NCBI GenBank assembly: GCA_026770585.1
Contig: MU646589.1
Location: 134,350-150,191, forward strand
DNA from: Baffinella frigidus
Lineage: Eukaryota > Cryptophyceae > Cryptomonadales > Baffinellaceae
DNA length: 15,842 nucleotides
Reading direction: 5' to 3'
This document shows, piece by piece, positions 5,895 to 12,770 of the stretch. The notes beneath the pieces are model-generated. The model searched no databases, was not told where the DNA came from, and saw nothing but the letters and a program-made list of their open reading frames with translations. Within the stretch, counting starts at the first letter, position 1. Each line of letters begins with the position of its first letter. A program made the position numbers and the translations under genes.

Positions 5895-6132
5895 TACAGG
5901 GGTACCTCGCTCATAAGAAACACCCAACCCCCCTACAGGGGTACCTCGCTCATAAGAAACACCCAACCCCCCTACAGGGGTACCTCGCTCATAAGAAACA
6001 CCCAACCCCCCTACAGGGGTACCTCGCTCATAAGAACCCCCCCCCCCCCTAGGACCACCATAGGGTCCTACGCATAGTCCTACTGTAGGGTCCTAGGAGG
6101 CGGCGGTTTCTTATGAGCGAGGTACCCCTGTA
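5895..6132. mobile_element. MITE family A copy with four tandem left ends
   Basis: The left terminus TACAGGGGTACCTCGCTCAT and following AAGAAA occurs at 5895, 5934, 5973 and 6012, an exact 39-bp period with CACCCAACCCCCC between. Only the last copy continues into an interior (CCCTAGGACC..., 6053-6100) and an inverted right end TTTCTTATGAGCGAGGTACC to CCCTGTA at 6132. A complete element would be 6012-6132 (121 bp). Left ends read as open frame GTSLIRNTQP, which is a by-product. TA abuts both termini, as in Tc1/mariner-type insertions. Confidence 0.9.
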
Positions 6133-6496
6133 GGCCCACCTTAGGGCCCTAGGCATAGCCCTACTGTAGGGTCCTAGGACGAACTACCTAGTCAATACTC
6201 GGGAGTTCCCCGCATGCACGAAAATTACTTCACAGTTGCTTTACAATCAGGTCATCCTGTCTCCCCGATGCCTGGGCCTGCCCCGGAGACCCAAGGTGTT
6301 TTTTTCTGAATTTGACCAGTGTCGCACATCGTTTTATCTGTCACTAAAAAGGCCCGAACTAAGCTGTTTCGGATCGCTGGTATGCACAGCAGACTCGTGT
6401 CGTCCCTGCCAGTACCTAGCCTCCGTGGGGGGGAATACATGGCGCCCGTCTCGGTCTAGGAGCGTCGAAGTGCTGCATTGGACCGATTTCATAGGA
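6133..6496. other. No recognisable gene; MITE-interior-like palindromes
   Basis: TTAGGGCCCTAGGCATAGCC at 6141 and CTACTGTAGGGTCCTAGGAC at 6162 repeat the interior of family A. An open frame at 6236-6523 has scattered Cys and basic residues but overlaps repeat pieces (6306, 6415-6435) and shows no domain, so it is not called as a gene. Confidence 0.45.
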
Positions 6497-6752
6497 AAAC
6501 TTCGAACTTTGAGGTGGGTTTAGCTACGGAATTTCCTACCGTAGGAAGTAGACAATTCCGTAGGGCCGTAGGACTAAAAACCAAATTAGTCCTATGGCCC
6601 TACGGAATTGTCTACTTCCTACGGTAGGAAATTCCGTAGCTAAACCCACCTCAAAGTTCGAAGTTTGTGAATTAGTCCTATGGCCCTACGGAATTGTCTA
6701 CTTCCTACGGTAGGAAATTCCGTAGCTAAACCCACCTCAAAGTTCGAAGTTT
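6497..6752. mobile_element. Large palindrome (81-bp arms) with third, duplicated arm
   Basis: Left arm 6497-6577 and right arm 6586-6666 are reverse complements over 81 bases with one mismatch seen (CGTAGGAC versus GTCCTATG) and an 8-base loop. The right arm is then repeated in direct orientation at about 6672-6752, separated by TGAA. Nested inside each arm is CCTACCGTAGG, itself palindromic. Size and lack of coding fit a foldback MITE. The extra arm suggests unequal exchange or replication slippage. Confidence 0.92.
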
Positions 6753-7042
6753 TACGACTAGATTGGACTAAGCACCGCGTTGGACCGATTGGACTAAGTG
6801 GGAAATAATATCGTATTCCTCGGTCTGGGAGCGTCGGACATTCATTCGACAGGACCATTCAATACATAGGAAAATAATATCGTATTCCCTTGTTCAATAG
6901 GACCCTCCGTGAAAGATGCCCAAGGACCTATGGTATGCTGGGGGGGTGAATAGATGGATTATCTAGATTATGCACTGTGAAGTGTATCCTCTCGGAGGAT
7001 ACATTTTAAGTGTAGTCGGTCGGGGTAAACCCCGACTTGGAA
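6753..7042. repeat. Duplicated AATAATATCGTATTCC segments
   Basis: GGGAAATAATATCGTATTCC (6800) and GGAAAATAATATCGTATTCC (6870) are near copies. TTGGACCGATTGGACTAAG around 6760-6797 is also partly doubled. CGGTCTGGGAGCGTCGGA (6818) resembles CGGTCTAGGAGCGTCGAA (6453), upstream of the palindrome. Further on, TCCTCTCGGAGGATA at 6988 is a short stem. No gene seen. Confidence 0.6.
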
Positions 7043-7098
7043 AACCAGCATCCTTTGGTGTTCTGGTCAAATTCAGACCAGTATCGCTCGTTTTTTTA
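7043..7098 (-). repeat. Dispersed element (ACGAGCGATACTGGTC), copy 2, inverted
   Basis: Reverse complement of 7043-7098 contains AAAACGAGCGATACTGGTCT, TGAATTTGACCAGAAC and GGATGCTGG in the same order as 4292-4341. Confidence 0.75.
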
Positions 7099-7164
7099 AG
7101 AATTCATGAAATCAAAGATTGGACGTGACTGGGGGCCACAGACGAAGAGACAAACCGCAACAAC

Positions 7165-7335
7165 ATGCTGCAATCCCCTGTCGTGATCCGCCGCGCCCTC
7201 GCCTCTGCGCGCCCTCTCGTGCGGAATATCCTCGTTGCGATGAAGGTCCGCCCCCCCCCTGGCGCTCCCCTTCAATACGCCCCCCACGGTGGGGCTAGCA
7301 CCTCCCCACAAGCGACTCTAGTGCACCCAGCGTGA
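7165..7335 (+). CDS. Possible small gene or first exon, 56 codons, unknown
   Basis: ATG opens a frame MLQSPVVIRRALASARPLVR followed by NILVAMKVRPPPGAP..., ending TGA at 7333-7335. The first 28 residues are rich in Arg, Ala, Leu and Val with no acidic residue, as seen in organelle-targeting presequences. It lies about 200 bases upstream of the exon-like stretch at 7533, in a GC-rich patch unlike the repeats around it. A downstream donor was not identified. It could equally be chance in GC-rich DNA, so I call it weakly. Confidence 0.25.
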   Translation: MLQSPVVIRRALASARPLVRNILVAMKVRPPPGAPLQYAPHGGASTSPQATLVHPA

Positions 7336-7532
7336 CCGCAAGGCATTGCGTGAGCAACGGGCCCGATCCCGCTCCACAGTTCGCGCGGGCCGCGGAACGC
7401 GCCACCCCGCCTCCCCGCCCACTTTTTTCTCTGCGAGCGACAGCGCGCCGCGTCAGGAGGGAGAGATGATCCTCCGAAGATGGGGACACCGTGGGTCTTG
7501 GTGACACCGCTTGCAACGCGCGGGGTGGGCAG

Positions 7533-7601
7533 GTGCAGGCCGCCAACAAGAAAGCGCTGGATTCGGAGAACAAGGCGCTCCACAAGACCGGCACGTACAA
7601 G
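7533..7601 (+). CDS. Possible 69-nt internal exon
   Basis: After GGGTGGGCAG the frame reads VQAANKKALDSENKALHKTG and TYK, ending AAG before GTGCGA, a plausible donor. The 23 codons are a whole number, so the exon would be symmetric. The peptide is charged and likely helical, and codons are GC-ending, unlike the surrounding repeats. The upstream acceptor lacks a strong pyrimidine tract. No other exon of the same gene could be tied to it, except possibly 7165-7335. Family not recognised. Confidence 0.3.
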
Positions 7602-7731
7602 GTGCGATGCTGTGTCCCCCAAGCCCCTGGCTCTCGATATGCAAGCTGTGGCGCGCTACACACACAGCGTGCATATCTGAGAGCGATTGCCGCCTGTTGC
7701 CACTCGCTAGCTCTGTCACAGTCTGTTTGGG

Positions 7732-7816
7732 CTCGCCGATTTGGTGAGCATGGGCGCTTTCCCGCTCCAACGTTTGACGGATTTGTGCCGCAGACCCAGC
7801 GTGTCGACTTGAGAAT
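7732..7816 (+). repeat. TTGAC...GTCAACTT dispersed element, copy 4
   Basis: GCTCGCCGATTTGGTGAGCA, GGGCGCTTTCCCGCTCCAAC, TTTGACGGATTTGTGCCGCA, GTGTCGACTTGAGAATAGAC. This copy shows the longer form with the GGTGAGC-GGGC lead also present at 14127 (inverted) and 15195. Confidence 0.85.
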
Positions 7817-7954
7817 AGACTGTCAACCCCACTGAGGAAGAGCTAGATATCCGAGAGCGAGAGGCCCCTCCATATGATGCGAGTCTCTTCCTCGGAACGT
7901 GAATCCTAGCCTCCCTGGGGAAGAATGCACCATGGTCATGTTGGTATCAACAAA

Positions 7955-8075
7955 CGTTTGTCTCTCTCCCCCCCCTCTCGCCCTCTCTCCCTCTCTCCCT
8001 CTCTCCCTCCCTCTCTCCCTCTCTCTCTCCCCCCCTCCCTCCCTCTCTCTCTCTTTCTCTTTCTCTCTCTCTGCG
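7955..8075 (+). repeat. CT-rich simple repeat
   Basis: CTCTCTCCC/CCCTCTCTCCCTCT-type sequence over about 120 bases. Three frames stay open as Ser/Leu/Pro repeats, which is an artefact. Confidence 0.95.
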
Positions 8076-8744
8076 GGGGGGCCTCGAGTTTCAGAACACG
8101 CTCCCCCTCCTAGGAGGAGCCTAGGGTCCTAGGCCTTTCGGGTCTTTAAATTCGAGGTACAAGGGACTTTGTCGCGAATAAAGACACGCACCGCCCGAGG
8201 GTCCTGCGGCGGGCATATTCCTCACCACCCGTCAGCGCCCCGCCAGCTCTAGAATGTTCTAGAATGTTCTGTTGTGGCGGATGTGGCAGTCCATGCGATA
8301 GAAGTCAACAACCCCCCCCTTACGACGGGGGGTGCCCTTACTCGCAAGTCACGCCTGCAACCCTGTGACGCAGGTGTCTGAGGGCTTCGGTACGCAATGC
8401 GGTAGGGTTCTACGTAAAGAGAACAACCCTCTGGCGTCCTGTTGTACTGTGCCCTGATATTGTCCGCTCAAAAGGTTACGAGTCACATCTTCCCCGGATA
8501 TCCAGTGACCAACAATTCCTGACTTTGGGGGGGTTTTCCAAGAAAAAATCCAATAATTAACTGTAGGAACGTTCCCCGTAGTGTTGTGAGAGGACTGTGA
8601 CGCAGGTCGCCGTACAACGACCCTAGGGTCCTACGCGTACATTAGGGTGCGGGGACGCTGCGCATACGGGGTTGTGCAATACCGTAGGGTTGTACGCAAT
8701 GTCGTGTCTAGTTTGACGCCGGAATGAGAGCGTCCACCCTGACC
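8076..8744. other. Non-coding stretch with short dispersed repeats
   Basis: No gene is visible. TGTGACGCAGGT occurs at 8364 and 8596. CTAGAATGTT is doubled at 8251-8270. GCAATACCGTAGGGTTGTAC (8676) and GACGCCGGAATGAGAGCGTC with CACCCT (8715) match, with gaps, GCAATACCGCAAGGCTATAC (9455) and GCCGCCGGGATGAGGGCGTC (9539). So the upstream part of the two-exon remnant near 9540 has a relative here, abutting the telomere-like block. Confidence 0.55.
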
Positions 8745-9185
8745 CCCGTTAAACCCTAAACCCTAAACCCTGAACCCTGAACCCCAAAACCGAAACCCCA
8801 AAACCCAAACTCTAAACCCCAAACCCCAAACCCCAAACCCCAAACCCCAAACCCCAAACCCCACACCCTTAAACCCCAAAACCTCAGCCCTAAACCCTGA
8901 ACCCTAAACCCTGACCCCTGAACCCTAAACCCTAAACCCTAAACCCTAAACCCTAAACCCTAAACCCTAAACCCGAAATCCGAAACCCGAAACCCGAAAC
9001 CCGAAACCCGAAACTCTGAACTGTCAACCCTGAACCCTGAACCCTGAACCCTGAACCGTAAACCGTAAACCGTAAACCGTAAACCCTAAAACCTGAACGC
9101 AACCCCCTAAACCTTAAACCCTCAACCCTCAACCCTCAACCCTCAACCCTAAACCCTGAACCCTAAACCCTAAATCCTAAATCCT
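8745..9185 (+). repeat. Interstitial telomere-like block with homogenised variant sub-blocks
   Basis: Successive pure or near-pure runs of different heptamers: CCCTAAA (about 8750), CCCCAAA (8815-8862), CCCTAAA (8927-8972), CCCGAAA (8982-9010), CCCTGAA (9025-9052), CCGTAAA (9055-9082), CCCTCAA (9117-9147), CCCTAAA again to 9178. Orientation is the same as the chromosome end. Each variant is locally amplified rather than randomly mixed. Confidence 0.95.
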
Positions 9186-9201
9186 ACAGGGTCGAGGAGC
9201 A

Positions 9202-9365
9202 ACGTTTCGGTCCGTAGAGAGATTGATAATTTATTGCCAAACAACCAGCGTCAGCGCCGCACATGCTACGCATTGTGCCACTTACTGTACTGTACCCCGT
9301 GTCGGCCGCTCATACGAGCATTTTCCGGATGGATTCTAACTCCACCTCCTACGTTTTGATCCGTA
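9202..9365. mobile_element. SINE-like element, copy 1, with flanking direct repeats
   Basis: A body at 9217-9350 (GAGAGATTGATAATTTATTG ... CGGATGGATTCTAACTCCAC) is about 97% identical to 10598-10730 except for a 5-base duplication (ACTGTACTGT). It is flanked by ACGTTTCGGTCCGTA (9202-9216) and ACGTTTTGATCCGTA (9351-9365), 13 of 15 matching. Because the flanks differ between the two copies while the body is shared, these look like target-site duplications. Length about 134 bp and 15-18 bp duplications suit a short retroposed element, with the AT-rich TAATTTATTG end as possible 3' tail on the - strand. Confidence 0.7.
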
Positions 9366-9539
9366 ATAAAAGCACTTTTCTCTCTCTAAACCCTCACCCC
9401 CGTCCATTCTTCTGGGGCCAGGTTGCGGAAGCCTCTTTATCTTGCTTCCGTTTGCAATACCGCAAGGCTATACGCGCTGCCGTACGTGATGTACGCACTG
9501 CCGTAATTAATGGTTATACGCACTGCCGAAATTACGTTG

Positions 9540-9725
9540 CCGCCGGGATGAGGGCGTCCACCCTTACTGTGAGCCTCGGTCGGACAGGTGACGAGCCTCG
9601 GTCGGACAGGTGACGAGCCTCCGAGGCTCACCCTAACTCCCTCTACCCCTGTTTTGCAGGTGACGGAGGCTGACGTCCGGGTCGAGGAGAGCCTGTTGAA
9701 GATCGGCGCGATCTTCCACTCGTGA
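9540..9725 (+). pseudogene. Two-exon remnant: ...AAGMRASTLT / VTEADVRVEESLLKIGAIF
   Basis: An upstream exon piece ending AAGMRASTLT stops before GTGAGC (donor at 9569). A 91-nt intron ends in TACCCCTGTTTTGCAG, a good acceptor at 9658-9659. The next exon encodes VTEADVRVEESLLKIGAIFH and S, then TGA at 9723. Both exons join in phase 0. The first exon's end resembles the SAAMLLSMHASTL end of the telomere-proximal module at 1185, so both may derive from one gene family whose last exon is preserved here. CACTC|GTGAGC could also be a donor, in which case the TGA would be intronic. The upstream exon lacks the ATFPTINNAG part, so this copy is probably incomplete. Family not recognised. Confidence 0.45.
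9578..9632. repeat. GAGCCTCGGTCGGACAGGTGA tandem and hairpin
   Basis: The unit GAGCCTCGGTCGGACAGGTG occurs twice in tandem inside the small intron, and GTGAGCCTCGG (9569) pairs with CCGAGGCTCAC (9621-9631). A third copy with GATGAGCCTCGG is at 11391-11422. Confidence 0.8.
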
Positions 9726-9774
9726 GCCTCCAATCTATATCTTGGGTGGAACAGCTTGTTGACCCGTGGTAATC

Positions 9775-9911
9775 ATAATCCGGGCCGGTGTAGCAGCTGC
9801 TACATATCTGTAGCATCTGCTACATATACGTTTTTGTGTAGCAGCTGCTACAAAAAAACGGCCCGAATTAAGATTAAGTCTACACTTGGGAAGTTAACAA
9901 GTGTAGACTTA
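9775..9911. repeat. Cluster of stem-loops with GTAGCAGCTGCTAC palindromes
   Basis: Perfect palindrome GTAGCAGCTGCTAC occurs at 9791 and 9838, with a variant GTAGCATCTGCTAC at 9812. An outer inverted repeat AATCCGGGCCG / CGGCCCGAATT (about 9778 and 9859) encloses them, giving a foldback of about 90 bases. Next to it TAAGTCTACACTT and AAGTGTAGACTTA (9875-9911) form a perfect 13-bp stem with an 11-base loop. Confidence 0.85.
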
Positions 9912-9981
9912 CGATGAGCCATCAAGCTATTTGAAAGTTCCCCATCTTACCCACAGAGGGGGTCCTCCCACCAGCCTTCAC

Positions 9982-10105
9982 AGTGGGAGCAAATCGTCTT
10001 TTTCGAGTCTCTGGAGTTGCACCGCAGTGCGCCGGATTCCAGCGATGGATTCCGGCGAGCGTGTGTGCAAATCAAGGGCAGTGGAAAGGGCGATTTGCTC
10101 CCACT
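9982..10105. mobile_element. Foldback element with GGGAGCAAATCG ends
   Basis: AGTGGGAGCAAATCG (9982-9996) and CGATTTGCTCCCACT (10091-10105) are perfect 15-bp inverted repeats. Inside, CGCCGGATTCCAGCGATGGA and TTCCGGCG form a second nested palindrome, and GTGTGCAAATCAAGGG resembles the 12611-12770 element. Probably one dispersed family. Confidence 0.75.
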
Positions 10106-10430
10106 CCGAATGCTGTATTTTTGTACTTAGATAAGAGCAGTAATTGCACCTGCGGGCGTGTGTGAGGACCGCCCCAGGAAAGGTCCTTTAGGTCCTTTAG
10201 GTTCTTCGAGCTCCCAACATAGGCGGACACCGGAACTGGTTCTGCAGAAAAGCCATGCTTCCTTTCAAGGCCTGGGATAGGCCCGCTCCGGGACAGAAAG
10301 GCCCGCCTCGGGAAGTATTTGACTACAAGTTGGCTGACCAAATTAGTCAACGGCCCGGGGGGATTGTAAAGTCAGTGAAAGAGACAGCGTCCGCGGGGGC
10401 TGTCCAGTGTATCAAACTCGCGTCTGTTTT
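10106..10430. other. No recognisable gene; GTGTGAGGACC dispersed motif
   Basis: GTGTGAGGACCGCCCCAGGA (10159) and AAAGGCCCGCCTCGGG (10298) recur as GTGTGAGGACCATCTCGGGA with GCCCGCCTCAGG (11721-11752), and inverted at 10843-10872 (CTGAGGCGGGCCCATTCCGG, GGTCCTCACA). A 225-codon open frame from 10255 crosses repeats and the SINE-like copy and is not protein-like. Confidence 0.5.
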
Positions 10431-10439
10431 GTGTCGAAC

Positions 10440-10516
10440 ACGCACGTTTATCAGTTCAACCGTCTTACAAAATCGTTATCAGTTCAAACGTGTTACCAAT
10501 AGTTCGAACGTGTTAC
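10440..10516 (+). repeat. Three imperfect AGTTCAA-CGTGTTACAAAATCG units
   Basis: TTATCAGTTCAACCGTCTTA with CAAAATCG, TTATCAGTTCAAACGTGTTA with CCAAT, AGTTCGAACGTGTTACAAAA with TCG. Unit about 29 bp. A CACGCACGTTTATC lead precedes. Confidence 0.75.
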
Positions 10517-10579
10517 AAAATCGCTTGCAGCAGGTGTCTTCGCCCCTTCGTCGACCTTGTTTCACGCTTGCATTCCCGC

Positions 10580-10748
10580 ACCCTGCTTCATACATAAGAG
10601 AGATTTATAATTTATTGCCAAACAACCAGCGTCAGCGCCGCACATGCTACGCATTGTGCCACTTACTGTACCCCGTGTCGGCCGCTCATACGAGCATTTT
10701 CCGGATGGATTCCAACTCCACCTCCTACAACCCTGCTTCATACATAAC
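10580..10748. mobile_element. SINE-like element, copy 2, with perfect 18-bp flanking repeats
   Basis: Body 10598-10729 matches copy 1. It is flanked on both sides by ACCCTGCTTCATACATAA (10580-10597 and 10730-10747), identical over 18 bases and unrelated to the flanks of copy 1. This is strong evidence of insertion with a long target-site duplication. The perfect flanks suggest this copy is younger than copy 1. Confidence 0.8.
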
Positions 10749-10891
10749 CTGTAGAATGCGACACATGGTACGCGCCCTCAAACATGTGAGGTATAGGGAT
10801 TTCCCCCGATATAGGACTCACCCTTGGAGTCCTTTTCCCCTGAGGCGGGCCCATTCCGGACCCGGTCCTCACAAAACACTTCTACGCCCCC

Positions 10892-11013
10892 TATCCCTTA
10901 AGTGGCCAGTAGCCAATACGCTCCTACCGTAGGGCATACGTAGGAGCCTAGGACCTGTGGAGGGTCAGGACCTGTGGAGGGTCAAAGATGACCCCTCGCC
11001 TACTCAAGGGATA
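10892..11013. mobile_element. MITE family B, copy 2
   Basis: Starts TATCCCTTAAGTGGCCAGTA and ends CTACTCAAGGGATA. TA at both ends fits a TA target duplication. Interior has CTCCTACCGTAGGGCATACG and a doubled GGACCTGTGGAGGGTCA. Confidence 0.75.
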
Positions 11014-11060
11014 ACACGTGTACGCGCCCCGAAACACTTGAGCGTGCTCTCGAAGACTTG

Positions 11061-11165
11061 TATCCCTTAAGTGGCCAGCCGGTCAAAATTGACGCGCAAG
11101 AGGTCCTAGGCAGGTCATAGGGCCCTACGGTAGGGCGTATGAGCCTACTGGGCACTGAAGGGATA
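11061..11165. mobile_element. MITE family B, copy 3
   Basis: Starts TATCCCTTAAGTGGCCAG and ends CTACTGGGCACTGAAGGGATA, again with TA at both ends. The interior AGGTCCTAGGCAGGTCATAG and GGGCCCTACGGTAGGGC is shared with the copy at 14957. Confidence 0.8.
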
Positions 11166-11213
11166 TACGCCCTACCACGCATGACCTCTCTCTAGGTCCT
11201 GCTCGTGTGGGAA

Positions 11214-11334
11214 TACAGGGGTACCTCGCTCATAAGAAACCGCCTCCCCCTAGGAGCCTGCAGTAGGCCTATGCCTAGGGCCCTATGGCGACCCTAGGGG
11301 GGTGGGCGTTTCTTATGAGCGAGGTACCCCTGTA
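11214..11334. mobile_element. MITE family A, copy 2 (intact)
   Basis: 26-bp inverted ends TACAGGGGTACCTCGCTCAT + AAGAAA and their complement bound a 121-bp element with TA at both outer ends. Interior CCCTAGGAGCCTGCAGTAGG and CCTATGCCTAGGGCCCTATG is closely like the copy at 12426. No coding capacity. Confidence 0.92.
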
Positions 11335-11335
11335 C

Positions 11336-11438
11336 ATGCACACGGCTGCCCCCGTGTCCAGCACCGCACCTCGCACACAGACGGGGAGTGTGAGCCTCGG
11401 TCGGACAGGTGATGAGCCTCGGTGGTTGACTAATGAAG
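11336..11438 (+). CDS. Weak candidate first exon with GTAAGT donor
   Basis: An ATG at the right edge of the MITE opens MHTAAPVSSTAPRTQTGSVS and LGRTGDEPRWLTNE, running to AATGAAG before GTAAGT at 11439, a textbook donor. Part of the frame (SLGRTGDEP) comes from the GAGCCTCGGTCGGACAGG repeat that also lies in the intron at 9578. No acceptor or downstream exon was found. Probably chance. Confidence 0.15.
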
Positions 11439-11439
11439 G

Positions 11440-12120
11440 TAAGTTCTCTCTCGCTTGTGTGTGGGCCTTGGCCGGCGCGGCCTCTCTCCTCCCAAGCGGG
11501 GGCTCAGGGAGGTGCGGGTAGAGTGCGCAGGGCCTCTCTGTAGGCCCTGCTCGAACACAGCCTCTATCTCGGTGGGGGTGCATGCATGGCGGCCCTGTTG
11601 GCAGTACTAAAGGTGCCTCTCACGTGTGGTTGGGGTTGAGTCTGGAGCTTTAGCAACTGAGAGAGACGTTTACTAATACCACTAGAGCCGCCATGTACGT
11701 ACGGGCCTGTCGGGCCCGAGTGTGAGGACCATCTCGGGACGAGCCCGCCTCAGGCGGAGAACATAGTCATTTATGTAGCCTTTAGGATCGAGGCGGGCCT
11801 ACCCTAGGCAGGCGCGCAAGAGAGCAGGAGCTACTTTCAGTCGCGATGATGTGGAGGGGTCAGTCCAGAGAAAATGTCGATTTTAATCCACATTAACAAC
11901 AAACTCTACTTTTCAATTACAACCAGGTTCTCATCTTTATGATTGATGCGAGATTTGATACTCGCACATGTACTCGCGATGAAGGACACACACCGGCCTA
12001 CGGTCCTAATTTAAGCCAGTTCCTAGGAACCTAGGAGCCCCCTTCAGACTGCATGTGTCCTTATTCGGTGAAACCCCTGTGCAGAAGAGGAGCGTTTTGG
12101 ATCAACGGAATGCGTAGATG
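11440..12120. other. Non-coding stretch
   Basis: No gene is visible. 11632-11673 is an inverted match to 13028-13077 (see there). GATGAAGGACACACAC (11979) and GCATGTGTCCTTATTCGG (12052) form an imperfect inverted pair that may bound a roughly 95-bp element. A related GCGAATAAAGACACGCACC occurs at 8174. Confidence 0.5.
11632..11673 (-). repeat. TTAGTAAACGTCTCTCTCAG dispersed repeat, copy 1 (inverted)
   Basis: The reverse complement reads TTAGTAAACGTCTCTCTCAG then CTCCAGACTCAACCCCAACC. On the + strand the same sequence occurs at 13028-13077 with a few small differences. Confidence 0.75.
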
Positions 12121-12144
12121 ATCGGTGCATGTTCAGCGAGGCAC

Positions 12145-12415
12145 ACACACACACGCGGTGGATCTAGTTTCTCGTCACACGAAAAAAAAACACAAAAAAA
12201 CACAAATCTCTCGCTGTCACCCGCACCTCGCTCCCACCCTCGATTTTTTACTACCCGGATACATATTCACAGAGAGACTCTCGACCCCCCCCCCCCGCAC
12301 TCTCCCCCTCTCCCTGTCCATAAAATGCACAGGGAATCTCTATCTTCCTCTCTCTCCCCCCCCCTACATCCCCCCTCTCCTATCCCTCTCTCCCCCCCCC
12401 TTGTCTCACACACAA
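12145..12415. repeat. Low-complexity A-, C- and CT-rich tracts
   Basis: CACACACACACGC, poly-A (12182-12205), poly-C (12286-12297) and CTCTCTCCCCCCCC tracts. Open frames across them are not credible. Confidence 0.85.
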
Positions 12416-12425
12416 ACATCGCGAC

Positions 12426-12545
12426 TACAGGGGTACCTCGCTCATAAGAAAGCGCACCCCCCTAGGACCCTGCAGTAGGGCTATGCCTAGGGCCCTATGG
12501 TGGCCCTAGGGGGGGGGCGTTTTCTTATGAGCGAGGTACCCCTGT
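12426..12545. mobile_element. MITE family A, copy 3
   Basis: TACAGGGGTACCTCGCTCAT + AAGAAA at the left and the inverted end finishing GGTACCCCTGTG at the right. 120 bp. Left flank TA; right flank TG, so one base of the expected TA duplication has changed. Interior CCCTAGGACCCTGCAGTAGG and GCTATGCCTAGGGCCCTATG. Confidence 0.9.
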
Positions 12546-12610
12546 GGCGCAACTCTTTCATTCCAAGAGGGCCGTGACAGAGAACGCGAAGTCCTCCATC
12601 AGCCCTCAAC

Positions 12611-12770
12611 GATTTGCACCACAGGTCGCCGGATTCCAAGTAACTCCAGTGCAAATCAAGGGGATTGAAAGGATGCGCGGGGGAACCCTCGTGGTTGCAA
12701 ATCGCCATGTTCCATCCCCTTGATTTGTACTGGAGGTCGCCGGAATCCGGCAACCTCCAGAACAAATCAG
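12611..12770. mobile_element. Foldback element with GGTCGCCGGATTCC / GATTTG modules
   Basis: GATTTGCACCACAGGTCGCC + GGATTCC (12611) is repeated as GATTTGTACTGGAGGTCGCC + GGAATCCGG (12722). Between them CCAGTGCAAATCAAGGGGA and TCCCCTTGATTTGTACTGG (12646-12664, 12715-12733) are inverted. The GCCGGATTCC and TGCAAATCAAGGG pieces also build the element at 9982-10105. Confidence 0.75.

Noticed and set aside
5895-6040. Possible CRISPR array (regular 39-bp period)
   Set aside because: The whole unit repeats without unique spacers, the repeat is a MITE terminus, and the context is eukaryotic.
5892-6077. Frame with repeated YRGTSLIRNTQPP, a possible repeat protein
   Set aside because: It is the translation of four tandem MITE left ends; the same peptide appears at every family A copy on either strand.
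7899-8132. Ser/Leu/Pro-rich frames in the CT tract
   Set aside because: Simple-sequence artefact; all three frames remain open.
10255-10932. 225-codon open frame, the longest in the window
   Set aside because: It spans a tandem repeat, a SINE-like copy with its target duplications and part of a MITE, so it is a chance reading through repeats.
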